Positions 38,866-46,468 of a stretch of DNA of 64,000 nucleotides are shown here, piece by piece (the first letter of the stretch is position 1; every line of letters starts with the position of its first letter). Both the position numbers and the translations under genes were made by a program. The notes beneath the pieces are model-generated. The model was not told where the DNA came from and ran no database searches. It saw nothing but the letters and a program-made list of their open reading frames with translations. This DNA comes from DATGEO01 sp035310015 (GTDB lineage Bacteria; Chloroflexota; Dormibacteria; Dormibacterales; Dormibacteraceae). The stretch lies in the NCBI GenBank assembly GCA_035310015.1, contig DATGEO010000074.1, positions 4,417 through 68,416 of the forward strand, written 5' to 3'.

Positions 38866-39347
38866 TGGAGCGGCTGTGGGCGCCGTGGCGCATGGAGTAC
38901 ATCGGCCAGGATCAGCCTCCCGGCTGCCTGTTCTGCCGGGTCATCGAGAACCCCGACGATCCCGACGCCGACCTCGTCGTGTGGCGGCCCGAAGGCGCGA
39001 TCGTGCTGCTCAACAAGTTCCCCTACAACTCGGGTCACGTCATGCTGGCGCCCCGGGCGCACAAGAGCGATCTCGCCGACCTCGATGACGATGAATCCCT
39101 CGCGCTCCTGCGCGCCTTGCGCCGCACGATCCAGGTCCTGCGCGCGGAGCTGAAGCCCGAGGGTTTCAACATCGGCGCCAACATCGGCCGCGCCGCCGGC
39201 GCCGGCATACCCGACCACGTCCATCTTCATGCCGTCCCGCGCTGGAACGGCGACACCAACTTCATGCCGGTGCTCGGCGAGGTCAAGGTCGTCAACGAGC
39301 ACCTGCTCAAGACCGCCGAGAAGCTGCGGCGCGCCTTCTCCACCTGA
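38865..39347 (+). CDS. HIT-family hydrolase
   Basis: 160-residue histidine-triad nucleotide hydrolase or phosphorylase of the Ap4A/Hit branch. N-terminal CLFCRVIEN, then LVVWRPEGAIVLLNKFPYNSGHVMLAPRAH-type core (shown by ends), and the catalytic HVHLH triad near residue 120. ATG start with GAAGGACG upstream. Divergent from the DMT transporter; its last 41 bp overlap the end of the amidohydrolase gene convergently. Confidence 0.9.
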   Translation: MERLWAPWRMEYIGQDQPPGCLFCRVIENPDDPDADLVVWRPEGAIVLLNKFPYNSGHVMLAPRAHKSDLADLDDDESLALLRALRRTIQVLRAELKPEGFNIGANIGRAAGAGIPDHVHLHAVPRWNGDTNFMPVLGEVKVVNEHLLKTAEKLRRAFST

Positions 39348-40803
39348 CGCGCCCGCCGACGACGGTGGCGACCACGCGGCCGCCGTCGACGATGGTCAGG
39401 TCACAGAACTTGCCCGCCTGGAGCGAGCCGGCGTCGCGGTCCGTGCCGGCGGCATAGGCGGCGCCTGCGGTGTAGGCGCGAAGCGCCGCCGCCCGCGTGA
39501 GCGCGAGCTCGGGGTGCCAGCGCGCGGCTCGCCGCCACGACGTCGCCGCCTCGATGCCCGGCATGGGGTCGGCGGTCTCGACGGGCGCATCAGAGCCGAA
39601 GGCGAGCCGCGCGCCCGCGCGCTCGAGCGCTCGCCACGCATAGGCATGGGCGGTGACGTGCGGCCACTCCGCATCTGCGAGCTCGCGGTCCGCAACCGCG
39701 TGAACCGGCTGCATGGAGGCGATGACCCCGATCTTTTCGAAGCGCGGCATGTCGTCGGGATCCACGCACTGCGCGTGCTCGATGCGCGGCCGCCACATCG
39801 CCCATGCGCCTTGGTGCGGCGCGAGCGCGTTCAGGGCGCGGCGCACCGCGCCGTCGCCGATTGCGTGCAGGCACACGTTGAGCTCGGCGTGGGCGCAACG
39901 GCGGAGCATGTCCTCGAGGTCGGCCTGCGGCAGGCGCGCCGTTCCGCTGCCGTCCAGCATCTCGGCGGTGCGGCTGCCCAACGACCCGTCGAGGAATGCT
40001 TTGACGCCCCAGATGCGCAGCCATTCGTCGCCCCAGCCCGACCGCACCCCCATCCGCTCCGCGTGGTGCAGGTCGTCGAGCGGGAGGTTATAGCTGACTC
40101 GGATCGGGAGCTTGCCGCGCGCGTGCAGCCGCTGCAGCGAGCTGAACATCGACGCGCCGTCCATGGTGTGGACGGCGGTCAGGCCAAAGCGAGCAAGGTC
40201 GCCGAGCGTGCGCGCCATCGCGGAGTCGAGCTCTGGGGCGCTCGGGCGAGGCACCACGCCGGCCACGCGGTGCATTGCGGTCTCGCGCAGGATTCCCGTC
40301 GGCTCGCCGAGCTCGTCGCGATCGATGACGCCCCCCGGCGGATCGGCAGTCGTGCGGTCGATGCCGCCCAGCGCCAGCGCCGCGCTCGACACCCATACCG
40401 AGTGTCCGTCCTTGCGGCGCAGCAGCACCGGCCGGCGGCCGGCGGCGCGGTCCAGCTCGTGTCGTGACGGGAATGCAGCGTCGGGCCAGGCGTCGTTGTA
40501 CCAGCCCGCGCCGACGATCCAGCCGTCGCGCGGCGCCGCCTTCGCCCGAGCCTCGACGCGCCGCAGCGTCTCGACCAGCGAACGCGCGCCGGTGAGGTCG
40601 ACGATGAGACGCCTCTCGGCAAGCCCCTCGAGATGGATGTGGGCGTCGATGAGCCCTGGCCACGCCTCGCCGCGCAGCCGCACGACTTGAGCGCCGCGCC
40701 CGGCCGCGGCCCGCGCGCCTGGTCCGACCGCCAGGATTCGGCCCTGCGGGCCCGCCGCGACCTCGGGCTTGATGCCGGCGAAGAGCACCGCCCTTTGGGT
40801 CAT
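39307..40803 (-). CDS. YtcJ-like metal-dependent amidohydrolase
   Basis: 498-residue amidohydrolase of the YtcJ/exoenzyme-regulatory-protein-AepA-like group. Metal ligands: HIH in GLIDAHIHLEG (near 51-58), a central Lys/His region (GVKAFLDGSLGSRT), HAIGDGAV, and the catalytic Asp in FGSDAPVE. The C-terminus returns to the small beta-sandwich. Substrate unknown. Its ATG overlaps the acyl-CoA dehydrogenase stop (ATGA), so the two are co-translated. Confidence 0.9.
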   Translation of the reverse strand: MTQRAVLFAGIKPEVAAGPQGRILAVGPGARAAAGRGAQVVRLRGEAWPGLIDAHIHLEGLAERRLIVDLTGARSLVETLRRVEARAKAAPRDGWIVGAGWYNDAWPDAAFPSRHELDRAAGRRPVLLRRKDGHSVWVSSAALALGGIDRTTADPPGGVIDRDELGEPTGILRETAMHRVAGVVPRPSAPELDSAMARTLGDLARFGLTAVHTMDGASMFSSLQRLHARGKLPIRVSYNLPLDDLHHAERMGVRSGWGDEWLRIWGVKAFLDGSLGSRTAEMLDGSGTARLPQADLEDMLRRCAHAELNVCLHAIGDGAVRRALNALAPHQGAWAMWRPRIEHAQCVDPDDMPRFEKIGVIASMQPVHAVADRELADAEWPHVTAHAYAWRALERAGARLAFGSDAPVETADPMPGIEAATSWRRAARWHPELALTRAAALRAYTAGAAYAAGTDRDAGSLQAGKFCDLTIVDGGRVVATVVGGRVRWRRRAAASRRS

Positions 40804-41933
40804 AGACCGTAGGTCTTGGCGATGATCTCCTTCATGATCTCGTCCGTCCCGGCGCCGATCCGGGCCAGGCGAGCATCGCGCCAGGCCCGCTCGACGGGGA
40901 ACTCGCGCATGTAGCCATGGCCGCCGAGGACCTGGATCGCCTCGTCGGCCACCTCACATGCGACCTGGGTCGCGAGCAGCTTGGCCTGCGAGATCTCGCG
41001 CACCGGGTACTCGTCCTGGTCCCAGAGCTTGGCGGTCTGGTAGACGAAGGCCTGGACCGCGGCGATCTTCGTGCCCATGTCGACGAGCTTGTGCTTGATG
41101 ACCTGGAACTGAGAGATCGGCTGGCCGAACGCCTTCCGGTCGCGCGCGTAGTCCATGGTGTACTCGAAGGTGCGCTGCGCGCCTGCGATGGCGCCCGCGG
41201 CCGCGATCATGCGCTCACCCTGCAGCTCCCACATGAGGTTCTTGAACCCTTCGCCTTCCTCGCCGATCAGGTTCGCGACCGGCACCCTGCAGTCCTCGAA
41301 GAGCAGCTCCGCGGTGTCCGACGAATGCATGCCGAGCTTCTCGAGCGTCCGGGTGACCTGGAAGCCCGGCGTGCCCCTCTCGACGACCAGCAGGTTGTAC
41401 CCCTTGTGGCCGCGCTCGCGGTCCGTCTTGGTCACGAGGAGCACCCAGTGCGCGCGGGCGCCGCTCGTGATGAAGATCTTCCGGCCGTTGACGACGTAGT
41501 GGTCGCCGTCGCGCACGGCGGTGGTGGTGATGCCGGCAAGGTCGCTGCCCGCGTCGGGCTCGGTCATGGCGATGGCCGCGATCTGCTCACCGCTGATCGC
41601 CGGCACCAGCCACCGGCGCTTCTGCTCCTCGGTGCCGAACTTGAAGACGGGCGGCGTGGCCATCTCGGTCTGGACCGAGACCGCCATGCCGAGACCACCG
41701 CACCCGGCGCGGGCCATCTCCTCGGACAGCACGACGGCCGAGAAGTAGTCGCCCCCCTGGCCGCCGTACTCGGCCGGGTAGCGAAGGCCGAGGAAGCCAA
41801 GCTCGCCGAAGCGGCGGAAGATCGAGTCCGGGAACGTCTTCTCCTCCCACTCTTCGAGATGAGGCTGGACCTCCTTCTCGAGGAACCTGCGGATGTGCAG
41901 GCGCAGCTCCTCGTGGGCGTCGGTGAAATACAT
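40800..41933 (-). CDS. Acyl-CoA dehydrogenase, long-chain type
   Basis: 377-residue flavoenzyme oxidising acyl-CoA thioesters in beta-oxidation. All three domains are present, with FAD and substrate segments AIAMTEPDAGSDLAG, ITSGARAHW and the C-terminal QVLGGHGYMREFPVERAWRD. The C-terminal GAGTDEIMKE lacks the Glu used by short- and medium-chain enzymes. The base is probably the Glu in ELQGERMI, as in long-chain and isovaleryl enzymes; that assignment is inference. ATG 41933 is 8 nt after a TAAACT -10 box; TTG 41939 is the alternative. Confidence 0.93.
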   Translation of the reverse strand: MYFTDAHEELRLHIRRFLEKEVQPHLEEWEEKTFPDSIFRRFGELGFLGLRYPAEYGGQGGDYFSAVVLSEEMARAGCGGLGMAVSVQTEMATPPVFKFGTEEQKRRWLVPAISGEQIAAIAMTEPDAGSDLAGITTTAVRDGDHYVVNGRKIFITSGARAHWVLLVTKTDRERGHKGYNLLVVERGTPGFQVTRTLEKLGMHSSDTAELLFEDCRVPVANLIGEEGEGFKNLMWELQGERMIAAAGAIAGAQRTFEYTMDYARDRKAFGQPISQFQVIKHKLVDMGTKIAAVQAFVYQTAKLWDQDEYPVREISQAKLLATQVACEVADEAIQVLGGHGYMREFPVERAWRDARLARIGAGTDEIMKEIIAKTYGL

Positions 41934-41941
41934 TCGCAAGG

Positions 41942-41947
41942 AGTTTA
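41942..41947 (-). promoter_or_regulatory. -10 box of the acyl-CoA dehydrogenase-amidohydrolase operon
   Basis: TAAACT on the minus strand, 8 nt before the ATG at 41933; nearly leaderless. Confidence 0.35.
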
Positions 41948-42034
41948 TGCCCGAGGCGAGGCTGGACCGGCTTACGGTATGATTTCCGGCCTGACTACCT
42001 CAGCCGGTAGATCAAACGTGCTCTGGGAGATGGT

Positions 42035-42133
42035 TTGGGCTCTGTAATCAAGAAGCGGCGCAAGAAGATGCGCAAGCACAAGCACAAGAAGATGCTGAAG
42101 AAGACGCGTTGGCAGCGACGCGCGCACGCGTAG
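42035..42133 (+). CDS. bS22-type mini ribosomal protein (AURKAIP1/COX24-like)
   Basis: 32-residue, extremely basic protein: GSVIKKRRKKMRKHKHKK at the start, then a KTRWQRR motif. It matches the pattern of the tiny ribosomal protein bS22 of Actinomycetota (GSVIKKRRKRM...KKxRRxR) and of AURKAIP1/COX24-domain proteins. TTG start with GGGAGA 5 nt upstream. It is divergent from the acyl-CoA dehydrogenase gene; a TATGAT at 41979-41984 is a possible -10. It is easily missed because of its size. Confidence 0.85.
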   Translation: MGSVIKKRRKKMRKHKHKKMLKKTRWQRRAHA

Positions 42134-42165
42134 CCGCAGCTACCGCGGCGTAGGATTAGCCGCGC

Positions 42166-42807
42166 ATGGGCTGGTTCGTGGTCGGCGCGGTCGTCCTTCT
42201 TCTGATCCTCTGGTTCGTATTCACCTACAACGGCCTCGTTTCGGCCCGAAATCGGACGCAGGAAGCATGGTCCGAGATCGACGTCGAGCTGAAGCGCCGG
42301 CATGACCTGATCCCGAACCTGGTCAACACCGTGCAGGGTTACATGGGCCACGAGCGCGGCACGCTCGAAGCCGTGACCGAGGCCCGCGCCAACGCGGTCG
42401 CCGCCGGCGCGACGGGCGACCCGGCCAAGATCGGCGCCGCCGAGAACATGCTGAGCCAGAGCTTGCGCAGCCTGTTCGCGGTGTCGGAGAACTACCCCGA
42501 TCTCAAGGCGATCGCGGCGTTCACCAACCTGCAGGAGACGCTGACCGCGACCGAGGACAAGATCGAGTTCTCACGCCGCTTCTACAACGGCAACGTGCGC
42601 GACTACAACATCTCGCTGCAGACCCTCCCGACCTCGCTGATCGCCGGAGCGCTCGGGTTCAAGCCGTTCGCCTTCTTCCAGGCAGACGACACCGACCGCG
42701 CGGTGCCGACGGTGAGCTTCACCCAGGGCCCGGCGGCGGGCGGCCCTCCGACCGCGAGCACCTCCGGACCTCCGACCGCCGGAACGTCAGGGCCGCCGAC
42801 CCAGTAG
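42166..42807 (+). CDS. LemA-family membrane protein
   Basis: 213-residue LemA-type protein. One N-terminal transmembrane helix (about 3-21), then the long helical LemA bundle with the signature YNGLVSARNRTQEAWSEID and RRHDLIPNLVNTVQGY. The C-terminal tail has a short GPPTA(S/G)TS repeat. Function of the family is not firmly known. ATG start, with TAGGAT 9 nt upstream. It ends against the repeat pair and the convergent nuclease gene. Confidence 0.92.
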   Translation: MGWFVVGAVVLLLILWFVFTYNGLVSARNRTQEAWSEIDVELKRRHDLIPNLVNTVQGYMGHERGTLEAVTEARANAVAAGATGDPAKIGAAENMLSQSLRSLFAVSENYPDLKAIAAFTNLQETLTATEDKIEFSRRFYNGNVRDYNISLQTLPTSLIAGALGFKPFAFFQADDTDRAVPTVSFTQGPAAGGPPTASTSGPPTAGTSGPPTQ

Positions 42808-42819
42808 CCGGCACCGCCG

Positions 42820-42879
42820 TCCGGGAGCCGGCACTCGCCCGCTCTGACGGACTGTTCGATGTCCGGGAGCCGGCACTGG
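42820..42879. repeat. 18-bp imperfect palindrome pair, copy B
   Basis: TCCGGGAGCCGGCACTCG at 42820-42837 and the same with a final GG for CG at 42862-42879; direct repeats exactly 42 bp apart with a 24-bp unrelated spacer. Located between the convergent stops of lemA and the phospholipase D-type gene. Confidence 0.85.
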
Positions 42880-42896
42880 ACCATGGGGGGCGGCAT

Positions 42897-43904
42897 CTAT
42901 GCGGGCGACCGCGCCCAGTCCTGCTCGAAACGGGAGCCGTAGGCGGCGGCCGCCTCCGGGTCCGACGTTTCTATGTCCAGCTCGTGGTTGACGTCGAGCC
43001 CGCTGTACGTCCAGTTGGCCGACCCGAGCACCAGCTCGTCATCCGCCAGCGCGATCTTGGCGTGGAGCAGCGCGCCGGCGGGAATCGGATACCAGCGCAC
43101 CGGCACGCCCGATGCGCGAAGGATGTCGAACGCCAGCCGGTTGTAGGCCTGGTTCGGATCCAGCAGCACGCGCACGTCGACGCCGCGACGCTTCGCTGAA
43201 GCCAGTTCGGCGAGGACGTCGGGATCGGTCAGGGTGTAGATCTCGCTCAGCAGGTTTCGACGCGCGCCCCTGATGGCGCCTTCGAGCATCGCGCGGATCT
43301 CCTCGCCCGGCGACGTCTGCGCGACTTCGGAAAGCACCGGGGGGAGCGGCGCGGGCAGCCCGCCGGCGAGCGACCAGTCCTGCTCGAAGATTCGCGCCAG
43401 CCGCGTTACGTCGTCGGTGACCCCGGTCTCGAGGACGTAGTCATGGTTGCGGCTGCTGTGCGCGCCCCAGTTCATACCTCCGACCGCGGCCTGGTCATCG
43501 GCGATGAGCAGCTTGACGTGATCGATCTGGTGCGCCGAGTCGTCGACCGGATAGAAGCGAAGCGGCACGCCGGCCAGAGCCAGTCGTGCCGCTGAGGCGC
43601 GACTGGCCGCCACTGTCGGATCGGTGATCACCCGCGTGTCGATGGAGCGGGCGCGCGCCTGCGCCATCTCCTCGATCAGGTCGTTGCGGCCGATCTCGTA
43701 GACCTCGACCAGCACGCGGTGGCGGGCGTGCGAGATCAGGCCGGAGATGAGCTTGAAGATCGAAGCGTCCTGCCAGAGGTGGACGGGCTGAGCCGCGGCC
43801 GCGCGGTGCACCGTCAGCACCGGGGGCAGCGTCGAGGCCGGGCCCGAGCAGCCCACCAGGCACAGGGAGAGGAGCAGCGCCCAGACGCGAACCACTCGGA
43901 CCAC
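42897..43904 (-). CDS. Phospholipase D-superfamily lipoprotein (Nuc-like nuclease candidate)
   Basis: 335-residue lipoprotein: signal peptide with lipobox LVGC, lipidated Cys at residue 19. It holds two complete HKD motifs: H129-V-K131...D136 followed by GGMN, and H281-A-K283...D288 followed by GSANW. This is the cardiolipin synthase/Nuc endonuclease layout without the membrane helices of a synthase, so an externally anchored nuclease or phospholipase is likely. GTG start. Its promoter is the same design as that of comEA-comEC, which suggests a role in processing DNA for uptake or in using DNA as food; this link is inference. Confidence 0.88.
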   Translation of the reverse strand: MVRVVRVWALLLSLCLVGCSGPASTLPPVLTVHRAAAAQPVHLWQDASIFKLISGLISHARHRVLVEVYEIGRNDLIEEMAQARARSIDTRVITDPTVAASRASAARLALAGVPLRFYPVDDSAHQIDHVKLLIADDQAAVGGMNWGAHSSRNHDYVLETGVTDDVTRLARIFEQDWSLAGGLPAPLPPVLSEVAQTSPGEEIRAMLEGAIRGARRNLLSEIYTLTDPDVLAELASAKRRGVDVRVLLDPNQAYNRLAFDILRASGVPVRWYPIPAGALLHAKIALADDELVLGSANWTYSGLDVNHELDIETSDPEAAAAYGSRFEQDWARSPA

Positions 43905-43913
43905 GGCGCGCCC

Positions 43914-43956
43914 AGGCTACGGGCGCACCGCCCGCGCGCCAACCCTGCCTGTTAAG
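43914..43956 (-). promoter_or_regulatory. PLD-lipoprotein promoter: 16-bp box, 21-bp spacer, TAGCCT
   Basis: On the minus strand CTTAACAGGCAGGGTT (43956-43941), 21 bp, TAGCCT (43919-43914), 9 nt to the GTG. Box, spacing and -10 are identical to those upstream of comEA (29163-29121); the spacer sequences differ. Confidence 0.75.
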
Positions 43957-43986
43957 ACGCGCGCGATTCACAGGAACGCGAGGGCG

Positions 43987-44691
43987 CTAGAGGAGCTCGA
44001 CCGCCATCCCCGAGCGGGCGCCGAGCATCCTGTCCGCGCGCTGCTCACGGACCGCGACCTCGAGGTAGCCCATGCTGCCGATGTAGACGAACGGCTCGTT
44101 GGGCCGCGCCTCCCAGTAGGTCTTGGCCGCCGCGGTGATGTAGTGGCTGTGGATGCGCATCGGCCGCACCGGGGGCTTCAGGTTCGTGACCAGGTTGCCA
44201 AAGCCGTCGATCCACAGGATGCGGGGCGACGCGTCGAGCATCTTCGGCTGGTCGGTCTTCGGGCCGAGCGATTCGAGCGGCACCCCGGACGCCAGCGCGG
44301 CCGCGGCCGGGGCGAACACGTCCCGCCCTTCGAATGTGGGGGCGCCCTCGGGTCGCGGCGCGAGCTCGACCACGGTGTCGACGCCGACTTCGTTGATCAC
44401 GATTCCAAAAAGGCCGTTGTCCGGTCCCACGTAGTACCGCCCGCCCGCGCGCAGCGCCAGCCGCCGCCGCGACGAGCCGACGCCCGGATCGACGACGACG
44501 AGATGCACCGACCCGCCGCCGAAATGCCGCGTGCCCGCGAAGAGCATGAACGCTCCCGCGCCCACGTCAAACGGCGGCACTTCGTGGCTGACGTCGACGA
44601 GAATCGCGCTCGGGCAGCCCGCGAGCACGATCGCTTTCATCGCGGCGACGAGCGGCGACCCGGTTCCGAAATCGGTGGTCAGCGTAACGAT
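43987..44691 (-). CDS. SAM hydroxide adenosyltransferase (DUF62 family)
   Basis: DUF62-type enzyme that hydrolyses S-adenosylmethionine to adenosine and methionine; the fold is shared with chlorinases and fluorinases. Signature TLTTDFGTGSPLVAAMK at the start, VVDPGVGSSRRRLALRAG, the substrate loop GPDNGLFG, and WIDGFGNLVTNL. After the upstream gene's TAA there is no ATG/GTG/TTG before the conserved IVTLTTDFG strand. ATC at 44691 would give 234 residues; TTG at 44781 would add 30 residues and overlap the neighbour. The start is therefore uncertain. Located behind a SuoX-like gene. Confidence 0.88.
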   Translation of the reverse strand: MVTLTTDFGTGSPLVAAMKAIVLAGCPSAILVDVSHEVPPFDVGAGAFMLFAGTRHFGGGSVHLVVVDPGVGSSRRRLALRAGGRYYVGPDNGLFGIVINEVGVDTVVELAPRPEGAPTFEGRDVFAPAAAALASGVPLESLGPKTDQPKMLDASPRILWIDGFGNLVTNLKPPVRPMRIHSHYITAAAKTYWEARPNEPFVYIGSMGYLEVAVREQRADRMLGARSGMAVELL

Positions 44692-44713
44692 CGGAGAACG
44701 GGCGTGACCGGTC

Positions 44714-45319
44714 TTACCAGTAGCGGGTTTCCTTCCAGGGATCAGCTTCGTCGTGATAGCCGCGTTGCTCCCAGAACCCAAGCCGGTTGCGCTCCATGAA
44801 CTCTAGCCCGCGCAGCCACTTGGCCGACTTCCAGAAGTACTTCGAGGGCACGAACAGGCGCAGCGGCCAGCCGTGGTCCGGCGTGAGGTCCTGGCCGTTC
44901 CAGGCGTAGCACAGCAGGTTCTCTTCCTTCTTCAGAACCTCGAGCGGCAGGGAAGTCGTGTAGCCGTACTCGCAGTGGGCCATCACGTACTTGGCTTCGG
45001 GCTTGGGCCTGACGCGGTCGAGGATCTCGCGGATGGGGACGCCCGTCCACGTGTCGCCGAGACGGCTCCACGAGGTGACGCAGTGGATGTCGGCCGTCAC
45101 CGTCTTCGACGGCAGCGCCCGCAGCTCGCCGTAATCGAGCCGCAACTCGTTCTCGACCAGGCCGAAGACCTTGAGGTCCCAGTGAGCGACGTCCGTCTTC
45201 GGCACCGGCCCGAAATGGAGCAGCGGCCAGCGATCGGGCGCCGTGAGCGTCTGGCCGGGCGGGATGCGGGCCGGGTCGACGCCCTCAGGCGCGCGCCTAC
45301 CTTTGAAGAAGAACGACAT
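44714..45319 (-). CDS. SuoX-like molybdopterin-dependent oxidoreductase
   Basis: 201-residue protein of the sulfite-oxidase molybdopterin-binding fold (YuiH-like, MsrP/YedY relatives). The molybdenum-ligand Cys is in DIHCVTSWSRL (near residue 80). GWPLRLFVPSKYFWKSAKWLRG matches the cofactor-binding end (shown by its ends). There is no twin-arginine signal, so it is cytosolic, unlike MsrP. Substrate unknown. ATG start; TATACT -10 box 7 nt upstream, so probably leaderless. First gene of a two-gene operon with the SAM hydrolase. Confidence 0.88.
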   Translation of the reverse strand: MSFFFKGRRAPEGVDPARIPPGQTLTAPDRWPLLHFGPVPKTDVAHWDLKVFGLVENELRLDYGELRALPSKTVTADIHCVTSWSRLGDTWTGVPIREILDRVRPKPEAKYVMAHCEYGYTTSLPLEVLKKEENLLCYAWNGQDLTPDHGWPLRLFVPSKYFWKSAKWLRGLEFMERNRLGFWEQRGYHDEADPWKETRYW

Positions 45320-45326
45320 CGTGGCG

Positions 45327-45332
45327 AGTATA
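45327..45332 (-). promoter_or_regulatory. -10 box of the SuoX-like operon
   Basis: TATACT on the minus strand, 7 nt before the ATG; leaderless geometry. Confidence 0.5.
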
Positions 45333-45398
45333 GGAACCGCCCGGACCGTCTAGGCTGTTCCGCCGGCGGTGGCATACTGGCCTCTCGCCGCACGTCGT

Positions 45399-45474
45399 GG
45401 GCCCGTAGCTCAGTTGGGAGAGCGCGTGAATCGCACTCACGAGGCCAGGGGTTCGAATCCCCTCGGGTCCACCA
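45399..45474 (+). tRNA. tRNA-Ala (anticodon CGC)
   Basis: 76-nt cloverleaf with encoded CCA. Acceptor GGGCCCG/CGGGTCC contains the G3:U70 pair that marks tRNA-Ala. Anticodon stem CGTGA/TCACG has loop ATCGCAC, giving anticodon CGC (codon GCG). T-arm AGGGGTTCGAATCCCCT. CCA at 45472-45474. Confidence 0.95.
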
Positions 45475-45589
45475 ACGTCATGTCTCGATCCCGCCACGCA
45501 GCGTGATGACGCTGGGCGGCTGCGCCACCTGCCGGCTGTCGGGATAGCGCACTCGACTCCGAGGTCAACGAATCCCATTGCTGCCTTTG

Positions 45590-45703
45590 TTATGGGCGAT
45601 GAGCGAACCTCGTGTAAGAGGACGGCGTGTCAGCCCCCAAACGGCGACCCGCCTTCCGGGTTACTCGGCCCTCCCGAGATGACTAAGAGTCAAGGGAGGC
45701 TCA
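45590..45703 (+). promoter_or_regulatory. Structured mRNA leader with SD-sequestering switch (riboswitch candidate)
   Basis: The leader holds hairpins CCTC/GAGG (45608-45621), ACCCG/CGGGT (45647-45661), CTCGG/CCGAG (45664-45678) and TGACT/AGTCA (45680-45692). CCTCCC (45670-45675) can pair with the ribosome-binding GGGAGG (45694-45699), enclosing the last hairpin. That fold and the CTCGG/CCGAG hairpin compete for the same bases (74-75 of the series), giving an on/off geometry. Some sequence resembles a GEMM-type c-di-GMP aptamer (AACC...GGACG...GGGTTAC), but not convincingly. Confidence 0.45.
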
Positions 45704-46468
45704 ATGAATCAACACTTTCGTCAAGCCGCCGTGATCGCCGGCCTCACATTCACATTCGGTCTGGTCCTTGCCCTGACCGGTGGCGCCGTCTTGGTAGCGT
45801 CCGCAAGCCCGCCGCCCAACCACAAGGTCACCATCTGTCACGCGACGGGCTCGAACAGCAACCCATACGTCGTGCTGACGGTGGACATCGCCTCAGCGGG
45901 CTTGCTGGAGCATGGTCACAACGGTCACATCGGACCGATATGGGTCTCGGGCGACCAGGCGGCCCACATCAAGTGGGGAGACATCATTCCGCCGTACACG
46001 TACGTCAAGGCTGATGGGACGACGTTCGTCTACCCGGGCATGAACTGGAGCGCTCAGGGCCAGGCCATCTGGGCCAACGGCTGTGCAGTGCCCGGCACGC
46101 CGGCGACGACGCCGAGCACAAGTCCGACACCGGGTTCTTCTCCGACACCGGGTTCTTCTCCGACACCGGGTTCTTCCCCGACACCGGGTTCTTCTCCGAC
46201 GCCGGCGTCCTCTCCGACACCGGCGTCCTCTCCGACACCGACGTCCTCGCCGGCGCCGGGCGCGACTCCTACTTCGGGGGCCGGGGCGAGCCCGTTGCCC
46301 ACACCGACTGGCGACGTCTCGGCGGCGACGGCGACAATTGGCGGTGGCGTCCTGGCCGCGACCGGCACCACCACAACCGGCCAGCTTCTAGGCCTGACCC
46401 TCATTGCACTGGGTGTGGTGGGAATGGCCGGAGCAGCGATCGCGTGGAGGCGACGCGCGGCCCGATGA
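45704..46468 (+). CDS. Sortase-anchored surface protein with LAATG signal
   Basis: 254-residue exported protein. Signal peptide about 1-35. A compact extracellular module begins KVTICHATGSNSNPYVVLTV, a domain type seen in surface proteins of Gram-positive-type bacteria. Then comes a Pro/Ser/Thr linker of seven SPTP(G/A)S units, then the cell-wall sorting signal LAATG, a hydrophobic helix and tail WRRRAAR. LAxTG is the class E sortase motif, and a sortase gene follows with a 4-bp overlap. The start follows GGGAGG and a structured leader. Confidence 0.88.
   Translation: MNQHFRQAAVIAGLTFTFGLVLALTGGAVLVASASPPPNHKVTICHATGSNSNPYVVLTVDIASAGLLEHGHNGHIGPIWVSGDQAAHIKWGDIIPPYTYVKADGTTFVYPGMNWSAQGQAIWANGCAVPGTPATTPSTSPTPGSSPTPGSSPTPGSSPTPGSSPTPASSPTPASSPTPTSSPAPGATPTSGAGASPLPTPTGDVSAATATIGGGVLAATGTTTTGQLLGLTLIALGVVGMAGAAIAWRRRAAR
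46123..46248 (+). repeat. 18-bp tandem repeat coding the Pro/Ser linker
   Basis: Seven 18-bp units of the form TCCGACACCGGGTTCTTC. The first three are identical and the fourth differs at its first base; the last three have diverged (GGCGTCCTC and ACGTCCTC ends). They encode SPTPGS/SPTPAS, so linker length probably varies by slippage. Confidence 0.92.

Noticed and set aside
41990..42025. tRNA-like D-arm sequence (CTACCTCAGCCGGTAGATCA)
   Set aside because: No acceptor, anticodon or T-arm can be formed around it; probably chance or a very old remnant.
45600..45665. GEMM (c-di-GMP-I) riboswitch upstream of the surface protein
   Set aside because: Only fragments of the consensus are present (AACC, GGACG, GGGTTAC); the GNRA loop and the ACGCAAAGCC segment are missing, so I report only a candidate switch.
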